Source of the DNA: an uncultured Oscillospiraceae bacterium
Lineage (GTDB): Bacteria; Bacillota; Clostridia; Oscillospirales; Ruminococcaceae
Assembly (NCBI GenBank): GCA_934464775.1
Contig: CAKSKG010000003.1
Location: forward strand, 1-64,000
Direction of reading: 5' to 3'
Length of the DNA: 64,000 nucleotides
In this document: piece after piece, positions 51,698 to 60,644 of the stretch
Layout: every line of letters begins with the position of its first letter
How positions within the stretch are numbered: the first letter of the stretch is position 1
The notes under the pieces: generated by a model
What the model was told of the DNA's origin: nothing
The model's input: the letters and a program-made list of their open reading frames with translations, nothing else
Databases searched by the model: none
Made by a program: the position numbers and the translations under genes

Positions 51698-52048
51698 TCA
51701 TGCTTTAATACCGTCAATAAAAACTGTTATCTTAGCTGTTTTCAGACCTGTTTTTTCCTCAACGGCGAACTTCACCCTGTGAGAAAGATTCTTTGAAACA
51801 GCTGCAATGTTTGTTCCGTAAAGAACAGTTATATGAAGTCCGATATAAAGCTTTCCGTTTTTTACCGCAATTGCAACGCCGTTGTCATTGTAAGCGCCGT
51901 TTTTAAGGAATCGGAAAAAGCCGTGCAGCTTATCATCGGGATTGAGACCTGCAACGCCGAAGCAGCCTGATGATGTATAGCGGACAAGTTCGGCAAGATA
52001 ATTGTAGGTCAGCTCGATGCTGCCCATGTAAGTATCTTTTTTTATCAT
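51698..52048 (-). CDS. Asp23/Gls24 family protein
   Basis: A 116-residue small protein of the Asp23 (alkaline shock) family: GSIELTYNYLAELVRYTSSGCFGVAGLN near the start and VEEKTGLKTAKITVFIDGIK at the end. The ATG at 52048 has GGAGG eight bases upstream. Asp23-type proteins lie in envelope-associated complexes; the gene commonly precedes fakA, as here, with 31 bases between them. Confidence 0.9.
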   Translation of the reverse strand: MIKKDTYMGSIELTYNYLAELVRYTSSGCFGVAGLNPDDKLHGFFRFLKNGAYNDNGVAIAVKNGKLYIGLHITVLYGTNIAAVSKNLSHRVKFAVEEKTGLKTAKITVFIDGIKA

Positions 52049-52167
52049 AATTTATAACCTCCCCGATATTCTGCGAAACCTTATATCACCTTGATTGTTT
52101 TGCAAAAACCTGAATATATTTATTATAACATAACGCAGAAAATTTATCAATAGTATTTTTGACTTTT

Positions 52168-52233
52168 ATTTATGAAAATAAAAATTTGTTGAAATAAAAT
52201 TTATTGGAAATAAAAATTTATTGAAAATAAAAA
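52168..52233. repeat. Imperfect AT-rich tandem repeat
   Basis: Three to four copies of a ~19-nt unit like AAATAAAAATTTATTGA, between asp23 and the DAHP synthase terminator. Probably slippage-derived; no function seen. Confidence 0.5.
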
Positions 52234-52264
52234 TGCCATACAGCTTTTCACTGCATGGCATTTT
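52230..52264 (-). terminator. Terminator of the DAHP synthase gene
   Basis: AAAATGCCAT and ATGGCATTTT (52255-52264) form a hairpin; the minus strand continues with a T-rich tail. Confidence 0.8.
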
Positions 52265-52283
52265 GAACTGCAAAATAATTTGA

Positions 52284-53312
52284 TTACAGCTGATCTGCGA
52301 TAGTGTAGATAAGCTGCTCGGACTTTTCCCAGCCGAGGCAGGGGTCTGTGATAGACTTTCCGTAAACGCCCTCTTCGATCTTCTGAGCGCCGTCTTCGAT
52401 GTAGCTTTCGATCATGAAGCCCTTGACCATCTTCTTGATGTCTGCGGAGTGGCGGCAGCTGTGAAGCACTTCGTTGCAGATACGGATCTGCTCAAGATAC
52501 TTCTTGCCGGAATTGGAGTGGTTGGCATCAACGATAAGAGCCATGTTCTCCAGACCGGACTTGGAGTAGCTGTCGTAAAGACCGATAAGATCCTCGTAGT
52601 GGTAGTTGGGAACGGAATGACCTGTTGCGTCAACATAGCCTCTGAGGATAGCGTGTGCAAGGGGATTGCCCTGAGACTTTACTTCCCAGCCTCTGTAAAG
52701 GAAAGTGTGCTTGCTCTGTGCAGCCTTGATAGAGTTGAGCATAACGGAGATATCGCCGCTTGTGGGGTTCTTCATGCCTGCGGGAGCATGGATTCCGCTG
52801 GCAACCAGTCTGTGCTGCTGATTCTCAACGGAGCGTGCGCCTACTGCAACGTAGGAGAGCAGATCGGAGAGATATCTGTGATTCTCGGGGTAGAGCATCT
52901 CGTCTGCGCAGGTAAGACCTGTCTCAACGATAGCACGTGTATGGAGCTTTCTGATAGCGATGATGCCCTCAAGCATATCTTCAGCCTTTGTGGGGTCGGG
53001 CTGATGAAGCATACCCTTGTAGCCGAGGCCTGTTGTTCTGGGCTTGTTTGTATAGATTCTGGGGATAATGATGATCTTGTCCTTAACCTTTTCCTGAACC
53101 TTTGCAAGACGTGTTATGTAATCCATAACGGCGTCCTCTCTGTCGGCAGAGCAGGGACCGATGATAAGCAGGAACTTGTCGGATTCGCTTTTGAAAACCT
53201 TGGCGATCTCCTCGTCGCGTTCCTTTTTCAGCTTGATTACTTCGTCAGAGATAGGAAACTGCTCCTTGACCTCCTTGGGAACGGGCAGCTTTCTGATGAA
53301 CTCCATATTCAT
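52284..53312 (-). CDS. 3-deoxy-7-phosphoheptulonate (DAHP) synthase, class I (AroG/AroF-like)
   Basis: A 342-residue protein from the ATG at 53312 (AAAGGA nine bases upstream). LLIIGPCSADREDAVMDYI, KPRTTGLGYKGMLHQPD, GARSVENQQHRLVASG and the metal-binding ALIVDANHSNSGKKY are class I DAHP-synthase motifs. It makes the first committed compound of aromatic amino acid synthesis. No T-box-like leader was recognised. The AroF, AroG or AroH feedback type cannot be told. Confidence 0.93.
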   Translation of the reverse strand: MNMEFIRKLPVPKEVKEQFPISDEVIKLKKERDEEIAKVFKSESDKFLLIIGPCSADREDAVMDYITRLAKVQEKVKDKIIIIPRIYTNKPRTTGLGYKGMLHQPDPTKAEDMLEGIIAIRKLHTRAIVETGLTCADEMLYPENHRYLSDLLSYVAVGARSVENQQHRLVASGIHAPAGMKNPTSGDISVMLNSIKAAQSKHTFLYRGWEVKSQGNPLAHAILRGYVDATGHSVPNYHYEDLIGLYDSYSKSGLENMALIVDANHSNSGKKYLEQIRICNEVLHSCRHSADIKKMVKGFMIESYIEDGAQKIEEGVYGKSITDPCLGWEKSEQLIYTIADQL

Positions 53313-53500
53313 TGTGAACAATCCTTTCGATATACATTTCCGTCCGCTTGATGCCTGCGGCGGATAAATTTATTCTTTAATGAATTAACTTGTGAATGTG
53401 CCTTAATAACACTGTCCTACATTATATCACATATTTTCTTATATGTATAGCATATTTTTGATTATAATACAAAAATTTACATATTGCACACATTTACGAA
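53313..53500. promoter_or_regulatory. Upstream region of the DAHP synthase gene
   Basis: On the minus strand TATAAT at about 53430-53425 is preceded by TATACA at 17 nt spacing. A partial hairpin TCCGCC...GGCGGA-like structure lies in the ~110-nt leader near 53345-53365. No known riboswitch recognised. Confidence 0.35.
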
Positions 53501-56353
53501 TTATTTATTCAATAATTTCTTTTTGGCAAATTCTATTGCGGCATAAGCAAGTGCCAAAGAAACTATTGCGATAAGTCCGTCCGATACGCTGCCCGATGAT
53601 GCTTCCGAATTGACCTCCGCAGTATCTTCGGCGGACTCTTCATTCACTTCGTGCGTTATTGGGGGAGTGTAATACCGCTCGGTGCTTGCCGATTCAACAT
53701 CATTTTCGTGGCTGACTGTCATAATATCGCTGGGATAGATCTCTGCCGAATCCAGCAGCAGTGAGCCGCTTTTCAGTGTTATCACCGCATGGTGAGCTTC
53801 GCTGTCGGGGCTTGTGTATGTGTAAAAAGCTTCTCTTGTGTCCGATTGGATCAGTTCGGCTGTTTCGTGTGTTTTTCCGTCTATTCCTACTTCGATAAGC
53901 GCACCGCCGTCATTCTGTCCGATAAGCGAAAAACCGCCCGTAAAATCAAATTCAAAGCTTGTTTTTTCGGAAATATCCGCCTTGATAAGGGTGATGCTTT
54001 CGATAGTTCCGTCTGTGGGCAGATTTATATGAATGCTGTGTTCACCTGCGGGGATATCGGCTTTTGCGGTATATCCCGAGCGCTTTTGCTCCGCAGGGCT
54101 GCCGTCAATGAATATTGTGCATTCGCCTGCGCCGCTGCCGTTTATTTCGATGCGGTCATAGTCTGCCGAAGCTATATCAACGGCAGATTTTTCGCTGTAA
54201 AGCTCCGTTGGGACGATATACCGTCCCGAATCCATAAATGCATAGCTGCGGTCAAAATATGTATATGAACCTTCGCTTTCGGTGCGGACATTTCCGCTGT
54301 ATGATATGCCGCTGTCAGTGGCGTCGATTTTTGATGAATATGGGCTGCCGCCGACAGGCTCTGCCGTCAGATCATCAAAGCTGTTGCGGTAATATCCGCT
54401 GCAAAGCAGCACTCTTCCCGAGGAAACATAGGGGACGTTCATTTCCGCAGAAAATACCTGTTCGCCGTTGATATAAGCGGTTATAAGCCTGCCCTCTGCG
54501 GATATTTTCAGTGTATTATCGCTGCCAGAAGCATAATCTTTGATCTTTCCGCCGCCGATAACATCGCTTCCGTCAAGAACGTTCCATGTTCCGCCGCCGT
54601 TTATGCGCAGGATATATCCCGAATGGCTGAGTCCGCCGTAGGAAGCGGAGGAGTTGCTCCGCAGCCCTATGCCTGCATAGTTGTCACTGTTTTCGTCCGC
54701 AAGTGATACTTTGGCGGAAACGCTGTAATCGTGCCAGTTTATGTCTCCGAGGGTGAGAACGGGATCGGGCACGGAGACGTTTTCGGCAGGCTTGCTGTCT
54801 GCGGTCACCTGCTGGATAAGCCTGCCGTTTTCCGATAAAAATGCGCCGCTTTCGGTGCAGGAATATTTAGCACTGCCGCCGTGCATATACATATATTCAT
54901 CGGAGTAATCAAAGCTGTCGGCATAGGGCAGAGCAAGAACGTGAGAATCGTTTTCTCCGACCGTTATTTCGGGGGAGCTGCCCGATGTTGTGAGGGTCGT
55001 TATCGAATACGGCGGAACGGTAAGCTCACTGATATATGAGCCGCCCGAAAAATCATTTTCGGCTGTTCCGAGGTATTTCAGCCTGTGATCGGCGGCTGTC
55101 TGCCATATGTTCAGCGGCTTTGCCATTGTAGAAATGTACGCCCTGCGAATGGTGTAGATTCTTTCGGACGGCGAATTGTTGACTATCACTGTCGATGAAT
55201 CGCCGTTTTCGGGAGAGGTGAGGGTCATATATGTGCCGCCGCAGGCACTTTCGACGAACTGCCAGTCATTTTCGGCAAAGGCTGTGAACTGTGCCGCCGC
55301 ATAAAGTCCGCTTCCGACCGAGAAACTGCCGTTCCATGGGGTGTCCGCACCGATAAGTCCGCAGGGAAAATATTTCATGCCCGAATAATAGGCTGAAACG
55401 GCAGGCTTGAATTCATATGAGGTCATCTGCGATGAAAAAGCACTTATCATATTTGCCGCAGTATCCATGACGCTGCCCGAACCGAGACTTTCGGAATATT
55501 CCGAAGCCTCTGCGGGAACGCCGCCCTCGGTGCAGCGTATCTCCTTGCCGTATTCATTGGCGAGTATCTCTTCGTTGATTCCGTATTCACCGCTGTCGCA
55601 GTAATCAATGATATCCACGGCGTGCATAAGCCTCGGATCGCCGTTCATTTCATCGGTAAGACTGCTGCTTTCGGGGTACTGAACAGCCGATATTTTTATA
55701 TCCGTACAGGAATATTCACGGTTCTGCACGTTTTTCAATGATTCGGAAAGATAGATTATCCAGTCAAAGTCGCTTTTTACGGATTCCTCCGCATCGGCGC
55801 ATATGATATCGGGAACTATGCCGAATTTTTCATAAACGGCGTCAAGACAGGACATATACCAGTCAAAGCGAGCTTTCATGCCTGCTTCTTCACTTTTGGC
55901 AAATTCATCGGTAACATATTTCGGGTCGCCTGTGCGTATCATTTCAACAGTGAGCGACGGACAGATGCGTTTAGCGTCTGCGGCAGTCTGCCAGCTTGGT
56001 GAAGCCGACACATCGGGAAAGCTGCGGCCGTCCCTTGAAACGGCAGGCTCCGTGCCGGCAAAGGAATTTATATCGCAGCCTATTTCGGCTTTCACGGAGG
56101 TTATGCCTGCGCCGTTTTCTCCGAAAAGCAGCTCCAACAGCTCCTCATATGAATCGGGGCTGTCTGTTTTATAGTCCAGCAGCAGCTGTGCGGTGCCTCC
56201 CGTAAGCGATGCACTCAGTCCCTGCCAGCTTTTGTTTTCATCATCGATCGCCGTTCTGCCGTCGATGTCGATATATACGGGAGCCATAGAAACGGCATTT
56301 TCCGCCGAACAGACCGTTCCCGAAAGCAAAGATGACGCAAAAAAACAGCACAA
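53501..56353 (-). CDS. Membrane-anchored glycoside hydrolase, GH59-like
   Basis: About 950 residues or slightly more. After the signal region (FFASSLLSGTVCSAEN) the protein has SWQGLSASLTGGTAQLLLDY, ELLFGENGAGITSVKAEIGCDINSFAGTEPA and a (beta/alpha)8 barrel followed by lectin- and jelly-roll-like beta domains, the order of GH59 galactocerebrosidase-type enzymes. The C-terminus has a Ser/Glu-rich linker and a membrane helix ending in AKKKLLNK. The 5' end is odd: the frame stays open upstream through INIYSKNKTAAVL, an ideal signal-peptide front, but has no ATG/GTG; an ATG at 56414 is one base out of frame. The TTG at 56353 is only the first usual start codon of the frame. Confidence 0.72.
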   Translation of the reverse strand: MCCFFASSLLSGTVCSAENAVSMAPVYIDIDGRTAIDDENKSWQGLSASLTGGTAQLLLDYKTDSPDSYEELLELLFGENGAGITSVKAEIGCDINSFAGTEPAVSRDGRSFPDVSASPSWQTAADAKRICPSLTVEMIRTGDPKYVTDEFAKSEEAGMKARFDWYMSCLDAVYEKFGIVPDIICADAEESVKSDFDWIIYLSESLKNVQNREYSCTDIKISAVQYPESSSLTDEMNGDPRLMHAVDIIDYCDSGEYGINEEILANEYGKEIRCTEGGVPAEASEYSESLGSGSVMDTAANMISAFSSQMTSYEFKPAVSAYYSGMKYFPCGLIGADTPWNGSFSVGSGLYAAAQFTAFAENDWQFVESACGGTYMTLTSPENGDSSTVIVNNSPSERIYTIRRAYISTMAKPLNIWQTAADHRLKYLGTAENDFSGGSYISELTVPPYSITTLTTSGSSPEITVGENDSHVLALPYADSFDYSDEYMYMHGGSAKYSCTESGAFLSENGRLIQQVTADSKPAENVSVPDPVLTLGDINWHDYSVSAKVSLADENSDNYAGIGLRSNSSASYGGLSHSGYILRINGGGTWNVLDGSDVIGGGKIKDYASGSDNTLKISAEGRLITAYINGEQVFSAEMNVPYVSSGRVLLCSGYYRNSFDDLTAEPVGGSPYSSKIDATDSGISYSGNVRTESEGSYTYFDRSYAFMDSGRYIVPTELYSEKSAVDIASADYDRIEINGSGAGECTIFIDGSPAEQKRSGYTAKADIPAGEHSIHINLPTDGTIESITLIKADISEKTSFEFDFTGGFSLIGQNDGGALIEVGIDGKTHETAELIQSDTREAFYTYTSPDSEAHHAVITLKSGSLLLDSAEIYPSDIMTVSHENDVESASTERYYTPPITHEVNEESAEDTAEVNSEASSGSVSDGLIAIVSLALAYAAIEFAKKKLLNK

Positions 56354-56434
56354 AACGGCTGCGGTTTTATTTTTACTGTAAATATTTATCAGACCTTTAC
56401 ATTTATTTTCTCATACAGTTTGATGCCTTAAAAT

Positions 56435-56463
56435 ATTATACAATGTTATGCCAAATATTGCAA
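56435..56463 (-). promoter_or_regulatory. Sigma-A promoter of the GH59-like gene
   Basis: Minus strand: TTGCAA (56463-56458), 17 nt, TATAAT (56440-56435). Transcription would begin about 10-15 bases before the out-of-frame ATG at 56414, supporting translation from that neighbourhood. Confidence 0.65.
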
Positions 56464-56508
56464 CGTTTTTTTGTTAGTCTTTGTAAGGCATTTTTTGTGC
56501 GCAGGCTG

Positions 56509-56537
56509 TTGCAATTTTGTTTATTTTGTAGTATACT
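56509..56537 (+). promoter_or_regulatory. Sigma-A promoter of the rightward exported-protein genes
   Basis: TTGCAA (56509-56514), 17 nt, TATACT (56532-56537), 50 bases before the ATG at 56587. Confidence 0.6.
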
Positions 56538-56586
56538 GTTTTATGTAGGCGAAATGATTTGCGGAAATACTGCGGAGGAATTCTGA

Positions 56587-57345
56587 ATGAAAATCACCCC
56601 CAAAAAAGAAAAGGCTGCACTTAAATTCAGAATTTCTTTTGTGATACTTTTTATAATTGCAAGCTTTGCTGCCTGCTTTGTTTTCTACATGAAGGAAGAT
56701 CTGCCCGAAGAAGCTGCCGAGGCTATGGCAGTCAGCACCGTTCAGACGGTGAATGAAACTGCCGCCGATGTTACAGCCGTCAATCCCGTTGCGGAAAATG
56801 CTTCTCCCGCAGATAAGGAATATTTTGAAAAGTGTCTTTTTGCAGGCGGTGAGCTTGTGAGAGATATGGCCGCCGAGGGGATAATATCCTCGGATAATGC
56901 TGTATATGCCGCTGTGGGCGACGGTGAGACGGACAGTGTTTTCGGTCTTGACGCCGCAGCCGATGTGATATCCGACAGATCTGCCGAATATATTTACATA
57001 TTCCCGCAGGCGGAGCTTTCCGAGCAGGCTGACAGCTGTGTTTCAAAGTATCGGAGCTTTGTGTCGTCTGTGATGAAAAGCAACAGTGATGCCATGGTGT
57101 ATGTTGTTTCGGCACTGCCCGTTTCGGCAGAGGGCGAAGCGGATATACTCAATGTCGAGCTGGACAGATTCAATTCGGAAATGCTCAGATTCTGCAACGA
57201 AGCGGGAGCTTATTATCTTGATATAAATACCGCCCTTAAAGGCAGTGACGGAAAGCTTTCGTCGGAATATTCACTGTACGGCATACCCGATAAGACTGCC
57301 GTATGCGAAAAGATCGGGGAATATATACTCGGTCATATCGCCTGA
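56587..57345 (+). CDS. Membrane-anchored SGNH/GDSL-like protein, active site degenerate
   Basis: A 252-residue protein: one N-terminal membrane helix (FRISFVILFIIASFAACFVFY, written here in part), an Ala/Glu-rich linker, then an SGNH-like fold. CLFAGGELVRDMAAEGII stands where the family has FxGDSLTxG, so the catalytic Ser block is changed; VVSALPVSAE and VELDRFNSEMLRFCNEAGAYYLDI match blocks III and V surroundings, but the final DGxHL reads YGIPDK. Probably non-catalytic or with altered chemistry. GGAGG lies 8-12 bases before the ATG. Confidence 0.6.
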   Translation: MKITPKKEKAALKFRISFVILFIIASFAACFVFYMKEDLPEEAAEAMAVSTVQTVNETAADVTAVNPVAENASPADKEYFEKCLFAGGELVRDMAAEGIISSDNAVYAAVGDGETDSVFGLDAAADVISDRSAEYIYIFPQAELSEQADSCVSKYRSFVSSVMKSNSDAMVYVVSALPVSAEGEADILNVELDRFNSEMLRFCNEAGAYYLDINTALKGSDGKLSSEYSLYGIPDKTAVCEKIGEYILGHIA

Positions 57346-57396
57346 AACGCCAAAATATAGTTATACTATATAATATAGAACAAAGGAAGAAATAAC

Positions 57397-57933
57397 ATGA
57401 ACAAAAGAAAATTATCTGCATTTGCAGCCGCTGTGCTGGCAGCTGCACTGTCGCTGACTGCCTGCGGTGATTCGGCGCAGACCGAAGATACGACGACGGC
57501 AGCTGTCGGAGAGACCGAAACAGAGGCTTCCGAGACCGAACAGACCGCAGCCGCAGCTCCTGCCGATATCGTGAACAAGATACTCGATAAGGTGGAAATG
57601 TCCTCAATGGCGGAGATCACCTCGGACAGAATAGGAAATTATCTTGAAATAGATATGTCCCATGTAACGGATTTTTCAATGTACATCTGCGGTTCGGGCG
57701 CATTTGCCGATGAGGTGGGTGTATTCCTTATGGATTCACCCGAGGCAGCTTCCGAAGCTGTTGACGTTATCAACAAGAGAATAGAAACAAGAACAGCCGA
57801 TTTCAAGGACTACAATCCCGATGAGGGAACAAAGCTTGAATCAAGCGTTGTAAAGACCAAGGACTGCTGGCTTTTCTATGTTATCTCGGGTGATAATGAG
57901 GGCGCAGAGGCAATTTTTGACGAAAATACATAA
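57397..57933 (+). CDS. DUF4358-like lipoprotein
   Basis: A 178-residue lipoprotein: signal peptide with lipobox LSLTACG (Cys ~23), a Thr/Glu-rich linker, then a DUF4358-type domain with PADIVNKILDKVEM, FSMYICGSGAFADEVGVF and INKRIETRTADFKDYNP. Such lipoproteins are common in Clostridia next to SGNH-like and membrane proteins, as here; function unknown. AAAGGAAG precedes the ATG. Confidence 0.78.
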   Translation: MNKRKLSAFAAAVLAAALSLTACGDSAQTEDTTTAAVGETETEASETEQTAAAAPADIVNKILDKVEMSSMAEITSDRIGNYLEIDMSHVTDFSMYICGSGAFADEVGVFLMDSPEAASEAVDVINKRIETRTADFKDYNPDEGTKLESSVVKTKDCWLFYVISGDNEGAEAIFDENT

Positions 57934-57954
57934 TTTATTGAAAGGCGGTATGGT

Positions 57955-58317
57955 ATGCTGACGGAAAGCGTAATTATATTTTTTATGATCGTGTTCATTG
58001 CTGCAGGCTATGCCGCTACAAAGAAAAAATATGCCGTGGCGACGATACCGCTGGTGATACTTCCCGCTGCGAATATAGCCGCATATTTTATCTGCGGACC
58101 GCTGGCTGCGGTAATACCTGCTCCGCCGTTCGTGATCTATACTGCGCTTATCATTCTTGCGCTTACGGCTACCGCCATAGCGGTAAGCTTTATATCCATG
58201 AGATTCCGTTCAAAGCGGATACGTGCTGTATATACGGGCATTTCCGTTGCTTTTGAAGCGGTGCTGGCGTGCATTTTCATTTATGATATGTTCTGCATGA
58301 TCTACAGAAACAGCTGA
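57955..58317 (+). CDS. Small four-helix membrane protein of unknown function
   Basis: 120 residues with four hydrophobic helices (~5-20, 30-52, 58-80, 93-115) and a short basic loop KKKYAV and RFRSKRIR. GAAAGGCGG precedes the ATG. It follows the lipoprotein by 21 bases and ends at a terminator, so it is the last gene of the three-gene unit. No family recognised. Confidence 0.65.
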   Translation: MLTESVIIFFMIVFIAAGYAATKKKYAVATIPLVILPAANIAAYFICGPLAAVIPAPPFVIYTALIILALTATAIAVSFISMRFRSKRIRAVYTGISVAFEAVLACIFIYDMFCMIYRNS

Positions 58318-58325
58318 TGTTATTA

Positions 58326-58356
58326 TCCCTGCATTTTCGCAATGCAGGGATTTTTT
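58326..58356 (+). terminator. Terminator after the small membrane protein gene
   Basis: TCCCTGCATT (58326-58335) pairs with AATGCAGGGA (58341-58350) followed by T6. Confidence 0.88.
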
Positions 58357-58418
58357 ATGCGCCAATGTGAAAAACAGAGGAAATTTTTCTTACAAAAATA
58401 AAAATTTACAAAAAACTC

Positions 58419-58447
58419 TTTACAAAGTCTGCGATTTATAGTAAAAT
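58419..58447 (+). promoter_or_regulatory. Sigma-A promoter of the pyrH operon
   Basis: TTTACA (58419-58424), 17 nt, TAAAAT (58442-58447), 62 bases before pyrH. Confidence 0.7.
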
Positions 58448-58509
58448 ATATAAAGTATATAAGAACAGATTTATTCTGTTCAAATGTGTGAAAGGGAGTT
58501 CGTTGTTAA

Positions 58510-59232
58510 ATGAGTATAAAACCCAAATACCGCCGTGTGCTGTTAAAGCTCAGCGGCGAGGCGCTTGCGGGCGACAAAAAGATCGGTCTTGATTATTCCG
58601 TTATCACCGAGATCTGCAAAAGCATCAAGAAGTGTGCAGACGCAGGCGTTGAGATAGGCATAGTCGTAGGCGGCGGAAATTTCTGGAGAGGACGTTCCAG
58701 CGGTGCTATGGACAGAACAAGAGCAGACCATATCGGTATGCTTGCAACAACAATGAACGCTCTTGCGGTGGCAGATGTGCTTGAATCACTGGGTCTTGAT
58801 GTCCGTGTTCAGACAGCTATCTCCATGAGAGAGGTGGCAGAGCCTTATATCCGCAACAAGGCGGTAAGACATCTTCAGAAGGGAAGAGTCGTTATCTTCG
58901 GCTGCGGAACAGGCAATCCTTTCTTCTCCACAGATACGGCTTCAACACTCAGAGCTGCCGAGATCGAGGCTGATATCGTTCTGAAGGCTACAATGGTTGA
59001 CGGCGTATATGATAAGGACCCCAACAAGTATGATGATGCTGTCAAGTATGACGAGCTTAGCTTCAATGATATCCTTGTTAACAAGAACATTGCAGTTATG
59101 GATAATACTGCGGCTTCAATGTGCAAGGACAACAATATTCCCATACTTGTGTTCGATCTCAGCCGTCCCGACAATATTTATGATGCCTGCATGGGCGAAA
59201 AGGTCGGAACTATCGTTATTGACCGCGATTGA
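58510..59232 (+). CDS. pyrH: UMP kinase
   Basis: 240 residues. RRVLLKLSGEALAG, IGIVVGGGNFWRGRSS, RADHIGMLATTMNALA and GTGNPFFSTDTASTLRAAEI are the amino-acid-kinase-fold motifs of bacterial UMP kinase. GAAAGGGAG precedes the ATG. It makes UDP from UMP and is the first gene of the cluster with frr, uppS, cdsA, dxr, rseP and ispG. Confidence 0.97.
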   Translation: MSIKPKYRRVLLKLSGEALAGDKKIGLDYSVITEICKSIKKCADAGVEIGIVVGGGNFWRGRSSGAMDRTRADHIGMLATTMNALAVADVLESLGLDVRVQTAISMREVAEPYIRNKAVRHLQKGRVVIFGCGTGNPFFSTDTASTLRAAEIEADIVLKATMVDGVYDKDPNKYDDAVKYDELSFNDILVNKNIAVMDNTAASMCKDNNIPILVFDLSRPDNIYDACMGEKVGTIVIDRD

Positions 59233-59279
59233 TTCTTGTAAAAAAATGTATAATTTTTAACCGAAAGGAAATGATTTAA

Positions 59280-59834
59280 ATGAACGAACATATCAAAACA
59301 GCTCAGGAGAAAATGGAAAAGTGCATCGGCGGCTTTGAGAGAGAGTACGCTTCTATCAGAGCGGGAAGAGCAAATCCCGCAGTTCTCGACAGAGTGCTGG
59401 TAGATTATTACGGAACAGCAACTCCCATCAATCAGATGGCTGCTATCTCTGTTGCAGAGGCAAGAATCCTCGTTATCCAGCCTTGGGATAAGTCTGCTCT
59501 CAAGCTTATCGAAAAGGCTATCCAGACTTCCGATATCGGCATTAATCCCACAAACGACGGCAATGTTCTTCGCCTTACATTCCCCCAGCTCACAGAGGAG
59601 CGCAGAAAGGAGCTTGTAAAGCAGACAAAGAAGATCGCCGAGGAAGCTAAGGTGACTATCAGAAATATCCGCAGAGATACTCTTGACAAGATCAAGGCTC
59701 AGAAGAAGAACAACGAGATCACAGAGGACGATGTTAAGGATCTCGAAAAGGATATGCAGAAGGTGACCGATAAGTATATTGAAAAGATCGACGCTATTTC
59801 CGATGACAAGGAAAAGGAGATCATGTCTATCTGA
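59280..59834 (+). CDS. frr: Ribosome recycling factor
   Basis: 184 residues, full length. EREYASIRAGRANPAVLDRVLVDYYG, ATPINQMAAISV, RLTFPQLTEERRKELVK and the C-terminal DDVKDLEKDMQKVTDKYIEKID are diagnostic. It splits the post-termination ribosome together with EF-G. The start has GAAAGGAAATG-type spacing; uppS follows after 14 bases. Confidence 0.98.
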   Translation: MNEHIKTAQEKMEKCIGGFEREYASIRAGRANPAVLDRVLVDYYGTATPINQMAAISVAEARILVIQPWDKSALKLIEKAIQTSDIGINPTNDGNVLRLTFPQLTEERRKELVKQTKKIAEEAKVTIRNIRRDTLDKIKAQKKNNEITEDDVKDLEKDMQKVTDKYIEKIDAISDDKEKEIMSI

Positions 59835-59848
59835 CGGAGCGGAGTTGT

Positions 59849-60565
59849 TTGGATTTGTCGGTTCAGAAGGATAAGCTGCCTGTCCATGTGGGATTTATCA
59901 TGGACGGAAACGGCAGATGGGCAAAAAAGCGGGGCTTGCCCCGTTCGCTGGGACATAAGGAGGGTGCGGCGGTCTTTAAGAAGATCGCTGACTACTGCCT
60001 TGATCTCGGCATAAAATATATCACATTCTATGCATTCTCCACGGAAAACTGGAAGCGTCCCGCAGACGAGGTAAATGCGATAATGGATCTTTTTGACGCA
60101 TATCTCGATGATGTGGGAAAGTATGCCGCAAAGAAAACACGGATAGTTTTTCTCGGCGACAAAGCGCCTTTCAGAAAATCCATAAGGGACAAAATGATCG
60201 ATATTGAAAACAAGACCCGTGATTTTGATGCGATGACGCTTATGCTTGCCATGAATTATGGCGGCAGGAACGATATTGTCCATGCGGCGAAAAAGGCTGT
60301 ACAGCTTGCTTCCGAGGGATATTTAAAGCCCGAAGATATCACGGAGGATATGTTTTCAAAGCTGCTCTATACAGATGGTATGCCCGATGTTGATCTTGTG
60401 ATCCGTCCCAGCGGAGAATACAGACTTTCAAATTTTCTTATCTGGCAGTGCGCATATGCGGAGTATTATTTTTCCGATGTGCTCTGGCCCGATTTCAAAG
60501 CTGCTGACCTTGACAAGGCTCTTGAAGAGTATGCTTCAAGGAACAGGCGGTTCGGCGGAGTGTGA
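59849..60565 (+). CDS. uppS: Isoprenyl transferase (undecaprenyl diphosphate synthase)
   Basis: About 238 residues. HVGFIMDGNGRWAKKRGLPRSLGHKEG and RPSGEYRLSNFLIWQCAYAEYYF are the cis-prenyltransferase motifs; the catalytic Asp is in MDGNGRW. The start is TTG at 59849 or TTG at 59855, the latter better spaced from GGAG (59841). It makes the lipid carrier for cell-wall synthesis. Confidence 0.96.
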   Translation: MDLSVQKDKLPVHVGFIMDGNGRWAKKRGLPRSLGHKEGAAVFKKIADYCLDLGIKYITFYAFSTENWKRPADEVNAIMDLFDAYLDDVGKYAAKKTRIVFLGDKAPFRKSIRDKMIDIENKTRDFDAMTLMLAMNYGGRNDIVHAAKKAVQLASEGYLKPEDITEDMFSKLLYTDGMPDVDLVIRPSGEYRLSNFLIWQCAYAEYYFSDVLWPDFKAADLDKALEEYASRNRRFGGV

Positions 60566-60644
60566 GTTTTATCACATACTGCATAAAATATTATTTTCAG
60601 AAGCTGAATAAAACAGGCTGTCGGCTTCGGAGCGGAGGATCATT

